Source: an uncultured Pseudoflavonifractor sp.
GTDB taxonomy: Bacteria > Bacillota > Clostridia > Oscillospirales > Oscillospiraceae
Assembly: GCA_947383685.1 (NCBI GenBank)
Contig: CANDEE010000073.1
Span: 1 to 6,923 of the forward strand
Direction of reading: 5' to 3'
Length of the DNA stretch: 6,923 nucleotides
The notes under the pieces were generated by a model. That model saw only the letters and a list, made by a program, of their open reading frames with translations, ran no database searches and was not told the DNA's origin. Every line of letters begins with the position of its first letter. Position 1 is the stretch's first letter. A program made the position numbers and the translations under genes. This document shows positions 1 to 5,899 of the stretch, in pieces.

Positions 1-379
1 GCAGCTTCCGGGCCTCGCAGTATTTCCAGGCCTTCTCCGCGCCCACGCTCATGCCAGACTTAGCCGAGCAGACGATGATGGCGGCATCGGAGGCCTGGAG
101 GGCCTCCACCACCTCGCCGGCAAAGTCAAACGCGCCCGGCGTATCCAGTACGTTAATCTTACAGCCGTTATATTCCACCGGGGCCACAGCCAGAGAGATG
201 GTGGTCTGGCGCTTCTGCTCCTCGGGATCGTAGTCGCAGACGGTATTTCCATCGGGCACCTTGCCCAGACGGTCGGCGCCGCCGGTGAGGAAAAGCATAC
301 TCTCCGCCAGAGAGGTCTTGCCGTTGCCGGCGTGTCCCAGCAGGCAGATGTTGCGGATATTTTGCGCGGAATAGCTCAT
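1..379 (-). CDS. Elongation factor G-like translational GTPase, N-terminal part (runs off the left edge)
   Basis: The reverse strand encodes the first 126 residues of an EF-G-family GTPase. The gene continues beyond base 1. The P-loop reads GHAGNGKTS (residues 15-23), the switch I region contains DYDPEEQKRQTTIS (49-62), and the G3 motif is DTPG (79-82). The P-loop differs from the GHIDAGKTT of the housekeeping EF-G. It resembles the EF-G-like (FusA2-type) paralogue common in Clostridia, which binds GTP and is presumed to act on the ribosome, although its exact role is poorly known. The ATG at 379 is supported by AAGGAGAGG (386-394), six bases upstream. A sigma-A-like promoter lies at 444-472, so the gene is probably transcribed separately from the anti-sigma gene, whose terminator lies between them. 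A TetM-type ribosome-protection protein is less likely, but it cannot be excluded without the C-terminal domains. Confidence 0.85.
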   Translation of the reverse strand, partial: MSYSAQNIRNICLLGHAGNGKTSLAESMLFLTGGADRLGKVPDGNTVCDYDPEEQKRQTTISLAVAPVEYNGCKINVLDTPGAFDFAGEVVEALQASDAAIIVCSAKSGMSVGAEKAWKYCEARKL

Positions 380-443
380 GTGGATCCTCTCCTTATTGTG
401 GGTTTACAGTGGATATAGCTGAAATTTTTCACTGTTCTTGTCT

Positions 444-472
444 ATTATATCGCAAAGCAGACAAGATGACAA
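444..472 (-). promoter_or_regulatory. Sigma-A-type promoter of the EF-G-like gene
   Basis: Read on the minus strand there is TTGTCA (467-472), a 17-base spacer and a perfect TATAAT (444-449). The predicted transcript starts near 437, giving a leader of roughly 58 nt before the ATG at 379. The promoter lies just beyond the terminator of the upstream anti-sigma gene, as expected for an independent transcription unit. It was recognised by consensus only. Confidence 0.75.
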
Positions 473-510
473 CATAAATTTTGAGAAAATCGCACAAAGA
501 GCGGAAAAGA

Positions 511-538
511 AAAAGCAGCGGCGAAAGCCGCTGCTTTT
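511..538 (-). terminator. Rho-independent terminator after the anti-sigma gene
   Basis: A perfect 12-bp stem (511-522 with 527-538) closes a GAAA loop on the plus strand, or TTTC on the minus strand. In the minus direction it is followed by a U-rich run (TTTTTCTTTTCC). It begins 10 nt after the TAA stop of the anti-sigma gene at 549. A T-run also follows on the plus strand, so it could work both ways, but no plus-strand gene needs it. Confidence 0.92.
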
Positions 539-548
539 TGTCGGTGGT

Positions 549-1739
549 TTATTCTCCTGAAAGGGAGGTGATTTCTCCGGTGAGGCGAGAGACGGTATAG
601 GAATGGGTCTCATCGCCAATCTCGGGGTAAAACTCAAACTGGTAGAGGGTTTCATCCTCCTGCTGGAGAAGAAGGCTTAGCATCCCGCCGCAGCCCTGGG
701 CCGTTACCTGGGCGGAAAGTTCCTCCCCCTGGGAGACATATTCCACACTGTCATAGCCGGAATACTCGAAAATATAGGCCACCAGCCGCTCCAGGGCCTC
801 CCGGGCAGTAAGGGCTTCTCCCGCGTCCGCCCTGTCCAGGGGCAAGCTGCTCATCATGATATTTGGCTGAACTACCGGGGGAGCTGTCTCCTCCGGGGCC
901 GCAGCGGTCAAAGCGGATTCCACATCCCCTGCCGCTTCGGAGGGCAGGCTGCTCATCATGATGTTGGGCTGAACCACCGGGGGGGCTGTCTCCTCCGGGG
1001 CCGCAGTGGGCAGAGCGGCTTCCTTTTCTACTTCCACGCTGTCCAGCTCCGGCATCATCCGGACCGCCGTCCGGGGGGGATAGGCGTCCAAAACCTCCGG
1101 GGCCTCTGTGGAAATGCTGCCGGCGGGAAGGGCCGCTTGGCTTTCCCCGCCGGTCTTGGCGGCGGGGCCCTCACCGCCCACCGAACGGGGCTGGGCGGTA
1201 GGGTCAGGCACGGCTGCGGCTGCAGAAACGCCGGAGCTTTCATGGTAGGCTATGATTTCCGCACCATCCGGCTCCGCGGAAATCACGACGGGGCCTTCGG
1301 AAGCCTCGGGCAGCGCCTTCGTCATATCACTGGGCGAAAAATTCTGCACGGCCGTGGGGTTTACCTCCTCCGGCTCCAAATCTCCGGCGATACGTTCCCA
1401 GGGCTTCCAGCCCCAGGCTCCCGCCACTACTACCGCCAGCACAGCCGCAGAGGCCAGCCAACGCTGCCAGTGGGCAGAAGATTTCTTCTTTTCCGCCGGA
1501 GCAAAGGGAAGCACCTTTTCCGCCGCCACTGCCGCCATAATGCGGTCAGGGAGGTCTGCCGGGACCTCCACAGGGGGCAGGTCCCGGAGGGCGGCATGGA
1601 TGGCGGTCAAATCTTGATAAAGAGCCTTACATTCCGGACAAAGAGCCAGATGGGCGTTGAGCCGTTCCAGCTCGCTGGGGGAGAGCGCCCCGTCGACGGC
1701 GGCGCTGATAAGCTCCAAATATTCGTCACAATGCGCCAT
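549..1739 (-). CDS. Membrane-anchored zinc-finger anti-sigma factor with repeat-bearing extracytoplasmic region
   Basis: This 396-residue protein begins with a zf-HC2/ZAS-type domain (about residues 1-55) holding H30-x3-C34-x2-C37, the zinc-binding signature of many anti-ECF-sigma factors. A single hydrophobic segment (about 94-111), preceded by basic residues, predicts a cytoplasmic N-terminus and an outside C-terminus. The outer part is a long acidic, Pro/Ala-rich linker with three 34-residue repeats (about 214-315), then a compact domain of about 80 residues that I do not recognise. It contains a lone cysteine, C350, and ends in a strand-like YTVSRLTGEI stretch faintly reminiscent of PepSY domains. 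The protein is about twice the usual length for this family. The ATG is supported by AAAGGAGG (1748-1755). It lies 74 nt behind the ECF sigma gene and probably sequesters that sigma at the membrane until a surface signal releases it. The partner is inferred from adjacency, and the signal is unknown. Confidence 0.87.
   Translation of the reverse strand: MAHCDEYLELISAAVDGALSPSELERLNAHLALCPECKALYQDLTAIHAALRDLPPVEVPADLPDRIMAAVAAEKVLPFAPAEKKKSSAHWQRWLASAAVLAVVVAGAWGWKPWERIAGDLEPEEVNPTAVQNFSPSDMTKALPEASEGPVVISAEPDGAEIIAYHESSGVSAAAAVPDPTAQPRSVGGEGPAAKTGGESQAALPAGSISTEAPEVLDAYPPRTAVRMMPELDSVEVEKEAALPTAAPEETAPPVVQPNIMMSSLPSEAAGDVESALTAAAPEETAPPVVQPNIMMSSLPLDRADAGEALTAREALERLVAYIFEYSGYDSVEYVSQGEELSAQVTAQGCGGMLSLLLQQEDETLYQFEFYPEIGDETHSYTVSRLTGEITSLSGE
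800..1104 (-). repeat. Three-unit 102-bp tandem repeat inside the anti-sigma gene
   Basis: The word CCTCCGGGGCC occurs at 890, 992 and 1094, at exactly 102-base intervals. The two units nearest the 3' end of the gene are nearly identical (840-921 against 942-1023), both encoding PEETAPPVVQPNIMMSSLP. The unit nearest the membrane segment (about 1000-1104) has decayed, but it keeps the 34-residue period and a PE...PP...MM...L...AL pattern. The period is a multiple of three, so copy-number changes would keep the reading frame. The repeats lie in the extracytoplasmic linker. Confidence 0.85.
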
Positions 1740-1768
1740 AGGGGCGTCCTCCTTTCTATCAAGTCATG

Positions 1769-1799
1769 GGGCTGTCACGCTTTGCAAGGGTTTGAACGC
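1769..1799 (-). repeat. Leader motif copy B, upstream of the anti-sigma gene
   Basis: On the minus strand this 31-nt stretch matches the motif upstream of the sigma gene (2446-2477) at 24 of 31 aligned positions, with one single-base gap. The conserved core is GTTCA-N13-CGTGA followed by AGCCC. It sits in the 74-nt gap between the sigma and anti-sigma genes and ends 29 nt before the anti-sigma ATG, upstream of its ribosome binding site. It may be a regulatory site or a degenerate duplication. Its function is not established. Confidence 0.45.
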
Positions 1800-1813
1800 T
1801 CAGCCGCTTCTAT

Positions 1814-2401
1814 TCACTTGGACGACGGAGAGCCAAAAAAGTTCCCATCCTTTTGTAAATAATCTTTCAAAGCCATCCTGGCCCGGGCAATGCGGGACTT
1901 CACCGTGCCCTCCTCCAGCTCCAGGGCCTGGGCGATCTCCTGATAGGAGAGTCCCTGGGTTTCCCGCAGCAGCAGCACCTCCCGGTGCTCCGGGGAAAGG
2001 GCCGCAAGGCCCTCCTGCAAGGCTTGATGGGCCTCCTTCCGCTCCAGCTCCCGTTCCGGGGACCACCGCTCGTCGGGAAGATCGGCCTGGTAGTCCTCCT
2101 CCCCGTCCTCCTCCATGGTCATGGAGAGAGCCAAACGTCGCTTCTCCCGGCGGAGGAAGTCAATGCAGGCGTTGGAGGCCAGACGGTAGAGCCAGGTGGA
2201 AAAAGCGCTCTGTCCACCGAATTTGGCAAGGCCCCGCCAGGCGTTGAGGAAGGCCTCCTGGGTGAGGTCGGCGGCGTCGTCTGGGTTGCCTGTCATACGG
2301 TAGCAAAGACTGTATATCTTCCCCTGATTGGCTTCCACCAACCGTCCAAAGGCTCCCTGGTCGCCTGATTGGGCGCACTGGACCAGCTCCTGCTCCGTCA
2401 C
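1814..2401 (-). CDS. ECF-family RNA polymerase sigma factor (sigma-70 region 2 and region 4)
   Basis: This 195-residue protein is a typical group-4 (ECF, RpoE/SigW-like) sigma factor. Region 2 spans about residues 17-90 and includes DDAADLTQEAFLNAW (41-55), where core-binding and -10 recognition residues usually lie, and FSTWLYRLASNACIDFLRR (67-85). After an acidic linker, region 4 (about 132-182) has LSPEHREVLLL and the helix-turn-helix LSYQEIAQAL...GTVKSRIARAR, which reads the -35 element. I chose the GTG start at 2401 because a very strong GAGGAGGTGAGG sits just upstream and residue 4 onward matches the usual family N-terminus. An in-frame TTG at 2464 would add 21 basic residues but has no good binding site. 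The gene is followed by its likely anti-sigma factor and preceded, 95 nt away, by dusB. It directs RNA polymerase in the cytoplasm to a stress or envelope regulon that cannot be named from here. Confidence 0.92.
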   Translation of the reverse strand: MTEQELVQCAQSGDQGAFGRLVEANQGKIYSLCYRMTGNPDDAADLTQEAFLNAWRGLAKFGGQSAFSTWLYRLASNACIDFLRREKRRLALSMTMEEDGEEDYQADLPDERWSPERELERKEAHQALQEGLAALSPEHREVLLLRETQGLSYQEIAQALELEEGTVKSRIARARMALKDYLQKDGNFFGSPSSK

Positions 2402-2406
2402 CGTTT

Positions 2407-2418
2407 CCTCACCTCCTC
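2407..2418 (-). promoter_or_regulatory. Ribosome binding site that sets the sigma-factor start
   Basis: The minus strand reads GAGGAGGTGAGG here. The AGGAGG core (2412-2417) is 10 nt before the GTG at 2401. This near-ideal anti-16S match is the main reason for preferring the GTG over the upstream in-frame TTG at 2464. Confidence 0.8.
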
Positions 2419-2445
2419 GCCGCAGCTTTTTGTCTTTCCGTTTTT

Positions 2446-2477
2446 GGGCTTTCACGTTGCGCAAAGGCCTGAACCGC
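2446..2477 (-). repeat. Leader motif copy A, upstream of the ECF sigma gene
   Basis: This 32-nt stretch lies in the dusB-sigma gap and pairs with the copy at 1769-1799. Both contain GTTCA, then exactly 13 bases, then CGTGA, ending in AGCCC. It ends 44 nt before the GTG start of the sigma gene. A GTTCA/CGTGA pair resembles a -35/-10 arrangement of an ECF promoter, as expected if the sigma autoregulates. However, the 13-base gap is shorter than the roughly 16 bases usual for such promoters, so this reading is tentative. Confidence 0.45.
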
Positions 2478-2496
2478 CCGGCGGCAAGCCCAGATT

Positions 2497-3489
2497 TTAC
2501 GCTTCTGATTCCTCTGGGTCTTTCAAATCCCGCTTGATGCCCTTTGTGATCTCATATACCTGCTCCATGGTCTCCACCCGGCACAGCTTCTCCTTATAAT
2601 ATCCAGCGTAGGGGATTCCCTTCAGGTACAGGACATACTGCCGCCGGGCCTGCAGGCAGGCCACCCGCTCCCCCTTCTGGCGAGCCGCCATCTCGATCTG
2701 CTCCACCGCCACGTCCACCCGCTGGGCCAGGGGAGGGCGCTTGGGGATAGGCTCTCCCCGGAGGGCGGCGGCGCATTGCTGAAACAGCCAGGGATTTCCC
2801 AAGGCTCCCCGTCCGATCATCACCATGTCCGCTCCGGTGCGCTTCACAATGTCCACCGCGTCCTTGGGAGAAAACACGTCCCCATTGGCGATGATGGGAA
2901 TGGAAAGGGCCTCCTTCACCTCCCGGATGGGGTTCCAGTCGGCCCGTCCACTGTATTTCTGCACGGTGGTCCGCCCGTGGATCGCAATGGCGGAAACCCC
3001 CGCCCCCTCCAGCCGTTTGGCAAGCTCCAAATAATTCAGATGCCCCCGGTCGCAGCCCAGGCGTATCTTTACGGTAACGGGCCTGCCCTCCGCCCCCCGG
3101 ACGACAGCGGCAGCCACTCTGGCGGCCTTCTCCGGATCACGGGCAAGGCCGGAACCCTCTCCATTGTTGCAGATTTTGGGCATGGGACAGCCCATATTGA
3201 CGTCAATGACGGCGGCTCCGGAGCACTCGGCAGCCTTGGCGGCGCCCCGCTCCATGGCGTCCTCCTTACAACCAAAAAGCTGCACGGCGGCAGGGGATTC
3301 CCCCTCTCCCAGCTCCAAAAGGGGAAGGGTCTTTTTATCTTGATAGCAAAGGGCTTGGGCTGATACCATCTCGGTAACAGTATATCCCGCCCCCAACCGC
3401 CGGCAAATGGTGCGGAAGGCCAAATCCGTATCTCCCGCCATGGGAGCCAGAGCCAAAGGGGTCAAAATTTCTACGTTTCCGATAAACAC
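2497..3489 (-). CDS. dusB: tRNA-dihydrouridine synthase, DusB/NifR3 type
   Basis: This 330-residue FMN enzyme reduces specific uridines in the tRNA D-loop to dihydrouridine using NAD(P)H. The TIM-barrel signatures appear in order: APMAG (15-19, FMN site), VTEMVSA (38-44), DVNMGCP with the catalytic C101 (96-102), KIRLG (141-145), HGRTTVQKYSGRADW (171-185), IIANGDV (199-205) and MIGRGALGNPW (224-234). The C-terminal helical tRNA-binding part follows and includes YLKGIPYAGYYKEKL. The length is normal for the family. The start is a GTG at 3489 with AGGAGA (3496-3501) six bases upstream. The gene has a candidate promoter of its own at about 3576 and lies downstream of the argS terminator. Readthrough into the sigma gene 95 nt further on is possible, because I see no convincing terminator in that gap. 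Confidence 0.95.
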   Translation of the reverse strand: MFIGNVEILTPLALAPMAGDTDLAFRTICRRLGAGYTVTEMVSAQALCYQDKKTLPLLELGEGESPAAVQLFGCKEDAMERGAAKAAECSGAAVIDVNMGCPMPKICNNGEGSGLARDPEKAARVAAAVVRGAEGRPVTVKIRLGCDRGHLNYLELAKRLEGAGVSAIAIHGRTTVQKYSGRADWNPIREVKEALSIPIIANGDVFSPKDAVDIVKRTGADMVMIGRGALGNPWLFQQCAAALRGEPIPKRPPLAQRVDVAVEQIEMAARQKGERVACLQARRQYVLYLKGIPYAGYYKEKLCRVETMEQVYEITKGIKRDLKDPEESEA

Positions 3490-3535
3490 GCTGGTTCTCC
3501 TGTTCTGAATATTTCATGGGACAGGCTCATTCTTC

Positions 3536-3563
3536 CCTGGGCGCAGCGCTCTTTCGCCACAGG
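3536..3563 (-). other. Possible hairpin in the dusB 5' leader
   Basis: Two 4-bp blocks (CCTG with CAGG, GGCG with CGCC), separated by a one-base bulge, can form a stem with an 11-nt loop just after the predicted dusB transcript start. No long U-run follows, so it is not an intrinsic terminator. It may only stabilise the 5' end, and no riboswitch class was recognised. Confidence 0.3.
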
Positions 3564-3568
3564 CGCAC

Positions 3569-3589
3569 AATAACCATTATAAGGTTATT
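3569..3589 (-). promoter_or_regulatory. Candidate dusB -10 box inside an inverted repeat
   Basis: The minus strand reads AATAACC-TTATAAT-GGTTATT: 7-bp perfect inverted arms (3569-3575 and 3583-3589) around a consensus TATAAT (3576-3581). At 16-bp spacing the -35 candidate is only CTGATT, which is weak. Transcription would start near 3569, giving a leader of about 80 nt. A symmetric site over the -10 box is the usual position of a repressor operator. No regulator is identified. Confidence 0.5.
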
Positions 3590-3627
3590 TTATCATGAAT
3601 CAGACCGTTTGGCAATCGGGAAAGAAG

Positions 3628-3650
3628 AAGGACCGCCGGAGGCGGTCCTT
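3628..3650 (-). terminator. Rho-independent terminator after argS
   Basis: A perfect 10-bp G+C-rich stem (3628-3637 with 3641-3650) has a 3-nt loop and, in the minus direction, is followed by the pyrimidine-rich CTTCTTTCCC. It lies 13 nt after the argS stop at 3664. The U-run is interrupted, so efficiency may be moderate. It closes the murI-DUF1934-argS unit. Confidence 0.8.
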
Positions 3651-3663
3651 TGGAAGCGGCTTA

Positions 3664-5418
3664 TTACATCTTCTCCGGCGCGGTGACGCCGATGAGCCCC
3701 AGACCGTTGGCAAGAACGCTGCGGGCCGTGTCCGCCAGCTTAAGGCGCGCCTTTACCAGCCCGGGGGTCTCCCCCTTGATGCGGTGGGCGTTGTAGAAGC
3801 GGTGGAAGTCCCCCGCCAGGATGGCCAGGTAGCGGTTTACCTGGGAGGGATCATAGTCCCGGGCCGCCAGCTTCAATTCCTCCGGGAACCGGGCGATGGT
3901 TTTCAGCAGGGCCAGCTCCTCCGGGCTTTGGAGCAGTCCCGCGTCTACCTCGTCCGCGGCGGGAACGGGTACATTCTCCGCCTCCACCACCTTGGCAATG
4001 AGGGAGCAGATACGGGCGTGGGCGTACTGTACATAATAGACCGGGTTTTCGCTGTCCTCCCGGACCGCCAGAGTCAGGTCAAAGTCCAGGCCGCTGGTGG
4101 AGGACCGGGAATTAAAGAAATACCGGGCCGCGTCCACGCTTACCTCGTCCAGCAGGTCCCGGAGGGCGATGGCCTTGCCGGTCCGCTTGCTCATACGGAC
4201 AGGCTGACCGTCCTGCAAAAGATTCACAAGCTGCATCAGCACCACCACCAGCCGGTGGGAACCGTCCAGCCCCAGGCCGTCCAGGGCCGCCTGGAGCCGG
4301 GCCACATGACCGTGATGGTCTGCCCCCCAGATGTTGACGGCGGTATCAAACCCTCTCTCCTCCAGCTTGTTGCGGTGGTAGGCAATGTCGGCGGCAAAGT
4401 AGGTGTAAAAGCCGTTGGCCCGCCGGAGCACGTCGTCCTTCAAGTCCAGCTTATCCACCTGCTCCTGGGTCTTGCCCTCGGAAATGAACTTCTTTTTCAA
4501 GAGATTGGTGGTATCCAGCCACAGGGCCCCGTCCTTCTCATAGGTCCAGCCCCCGGCGGTCAACTTGTCCACCGTATCCTGAACGTAGCCACTATTGTGG
4601 AGGCTGGATTCCAGGAACCACTCGTCATACTCGATCTTATAGCGGCGCAGGTCCTCCTGCATCCTGGGAATGTTGTTTTTCAGGCCGAAATCCGCCATAG
4701 CTGCCTGCCGTTCTTCCTCGGGCTTGTCCAGCCAAGCGTCGCCAAACTCTGCCCGGAAGCCCTGGGCCAACTCCCGGATGTCCTCCCCCTGGTAACCGTC
4801 GGCAGGAAATTCCACCTTGTCCTCTCCCAAAATGAGCTGTTGGTATCGGGCGTCAATGGACAGGGCAAACTTATGAATCTGATTGCCCGCGTCGTTGACG
4901 TAGAACTCCCGCCACACGTCGTAACCCACCCGCTCCAGCACAGAGGCCAGCGCGTCGCCCAGCACGCCCCCCCGGGCGTTGCCGATGTGCATGGGGCCGG
5001 TTGGATTGGCGGAGACAAACTCCACCATCACCTTTTTCCCCTGTCCTATATCACTTTCGCCGTAGGTCATGCCCTGGGCTTCCACATTGGAAAGGACCTC
5101 TCCAAACCACTTTTTACCCAGGGTAAAATTAAGAAAGCCGGGGCCGGCCAGCTCCACCTTGTCAAAATAGGTGCCGCCAAGGTCCATCTGATCCACCAGG
5201 ACCTGGGCGATTTCCCGGGGAGACTTCCCCAGCGCCTTGGCGGCGGCCAGGGCAAAGGAGGTGGCGTAGTCTCCGTTTTTCGCGTCCTTGGGAATATCTA
5301 CTTTGGCGGCAACCTCCGCCCCGGCGGGGAGGAGCCCCGCAGCGGCGGCTTTCTCATAGGCCCCCTGAGTCAGGGCGGCGACTTGGGCCTGAGCGGCCTC
5401 AATCATGTTAGCGGTCAT
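3664..5418 (-). CDS. argS: Arginyl-tRNA synthetase
   Basis: This 584-residue class I synthetase attaches arginine to tRNA-Arg using ATP in the cytoplasm. An N-terminal domain typical of ArgRS (about 7-100, with GDYAT and the GPGFLNF motif) is followed by VEFVSANPTGPMHIGN (132-147), where HIGN is the HIGH signature. The second ATP motif is MSKRTGK (409-415), standing in for KMSKS as is common in this enzyme. The DALR anticodon-binding region follows, with YYVQYAHARICSL, ending in LGLIGVTAPEKM. Length and motif order match a complete enzyme. The ATG at 5418 has AAAGGAG (5426-5432) seven bases upstream, inside the preceding DUF1934 gene, which it overlaps by 11 nt. An in-frame ATG at 5406 is an alternative start. 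The overlap indicates co-transcription and possibly coupled translation with the DUF1934 gene. Confidence 0.97.
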   Translation of the reverse strand: MTANMIEAAQAQVAALTQGAYEKAAAAGLLPAGAEVAAKVDIPKDAKNGDYATSFALAAAKALGKSPREIAQVLVDQMDLGGTYFDKVELAGPGFLNFTLGKKWFGEVLSNVEAQGMTYGESDIGQGKKVMVEFVSANPTGPMHIGNARGGVLGDALASVLERVGYDVWREFYVNDAGNQIHKFALSIDARYQQLILGEDKVEFPADGYQGEDIRELAQGFRAEFGDAWLDKPEEERQAAMADFGLKNNIPRMQEDLRRYKIEYDEWFLESSLHNSGYVQDTVDKLTAGGWTYEKDGALWLDTTNLLKKKFISEGKTQEQVDKLDLKDDVLRRANGFYTYFAADIAYHRNKLEERGFDTAVNIWGADHHGHVARLQAALDGLGLDGSHRLVVVLMQLVNLLQDGQPVRMSKRTGKAIALRDLLDEVSVDAARYFFNSRSSTSGLDFDLTLAVREDSENPVYYVQYAHARICSLIAKVVEAENVPVPAADEVDAGLLQSPEELALLKTIARFPEELKLAARDYDPSQVNRYLAILAGDFHRFYNAHRIKGETPGLVKARLKLADTARSVLANGLGLIGVTAPEKM

Positions 5419-5848
5419 ATTCCTTCTCCTTTGTTCGGAGGGTCAGCCGCAGCCGGGTCTCCCCGGCGGAGCCTTCCCCCAGTTGGATTTGGTAATGGAT
5501 CGACACCGTGCCCCCCGTTTCAGTAAGGTTCGTCTTCAGGGACAGGGTTTGGACGGTCATGGGCAGCTTGCCATAGGGCGTTTCGTAAAGAGACATATGG
5601 GGGCAGCCCACCTGAAAAATCATTTGAGACGTAAGCTCCCCGGTACGCTCCAAAATGGCACGGTCTTCCTCTATTCGGAGGGTGGTTCGGGTCCGGCCCA
5701 GGCCGGAGTCCTTTCCCTCCCAGTAGGTCAGAAGCCAGCCCCTCCCCTTCTGGGTCAGGCGGCCCTCTATATGCTGGCTCATGGTTTCGGTTCCCGTTTC
5801 CAGGCGTTGGAGGGACTGGATGGTGACAGCTACGTTACTTTTTTCCAT
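5408..5848 (-). CDS. DUF1934 family (YwiB-like) beta-barrel protein of unknown function
   Basis: This 146-residue protein has alternating hydrophobic strands typical of a small lipocalin-like barrel. Recognisable stretches are GCPHMSLYETPYGKLPM (about 81-97) and a C-terminal VSIHYQIQLGE segment, as in the DUF1934 family represented by Bacillus subtilis YwiB. No signal peptide or membrane segment is visible, so it is probably cytoplasmic. Its biochemical role is not known. As in Bacillus, where ywiB adjoins argS, it directly precedes argS, here with an 11-nt overlap. It follows murI by 51 nt. The ATG at 5848 has GAGGTC (5855-5860) six bases upstream. The family assignment rests on sequence feel plus the argS neighbourhood. 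Confidence 0.85.
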   Translation of the reverse strand: MEKSNVAVTIQSLQRLETGTETMSQHIEGRLTQKGRGWLLTYWEGKDSGLGRTRTTLRIEEDRAILERTGELTSQMIFQVGCPHMSLYETPYGKLPMTVQTLSLKTNLTETGGTVSIHYQIQLGEGSAGETRLRLTLRTKEKEYDR

Positions 5849-5899
5849 GAAAAGACCTCAAGGTGTTATTTTATCAGGGATCATCTTCTGTGTAAAGGG

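Noticed and set aside
1137..1862. A 241-codon plus-strand frame opposite the anti-sigma gene
   Set aside because: It is antisense to a gene with a clear zinc-finger motif, membrane segment and ribosome binding site, and has no domain of its own.
2402..2464. N-terminal extension of the sigma factor to an in-frame TTG at 2464
   Set aside because: The extension is Lys/Arg-rich, has no ribosome binding site, and would read through the strong GAGGAGGTGAGG site that serves the GTG at 2401. It would also absorb the shared leader motif.
2402..2496. Possible terminator in the gap between dusB and the sigma gene
   Set aside because: The G+C-rich CCGCCGGGCGG block would leave a loop too small for a hairpin and is not followed by a U-run, so no terminator is called.
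3595..5526. A 643-codon open frame on the plus strand opposite argS
   Set aside because: It is the antisense shadow of a G+C-rich gene with unmistakable ArgRS motifs. Its translation shows no recognisable domain, and it has no ribosome binding site at its start.
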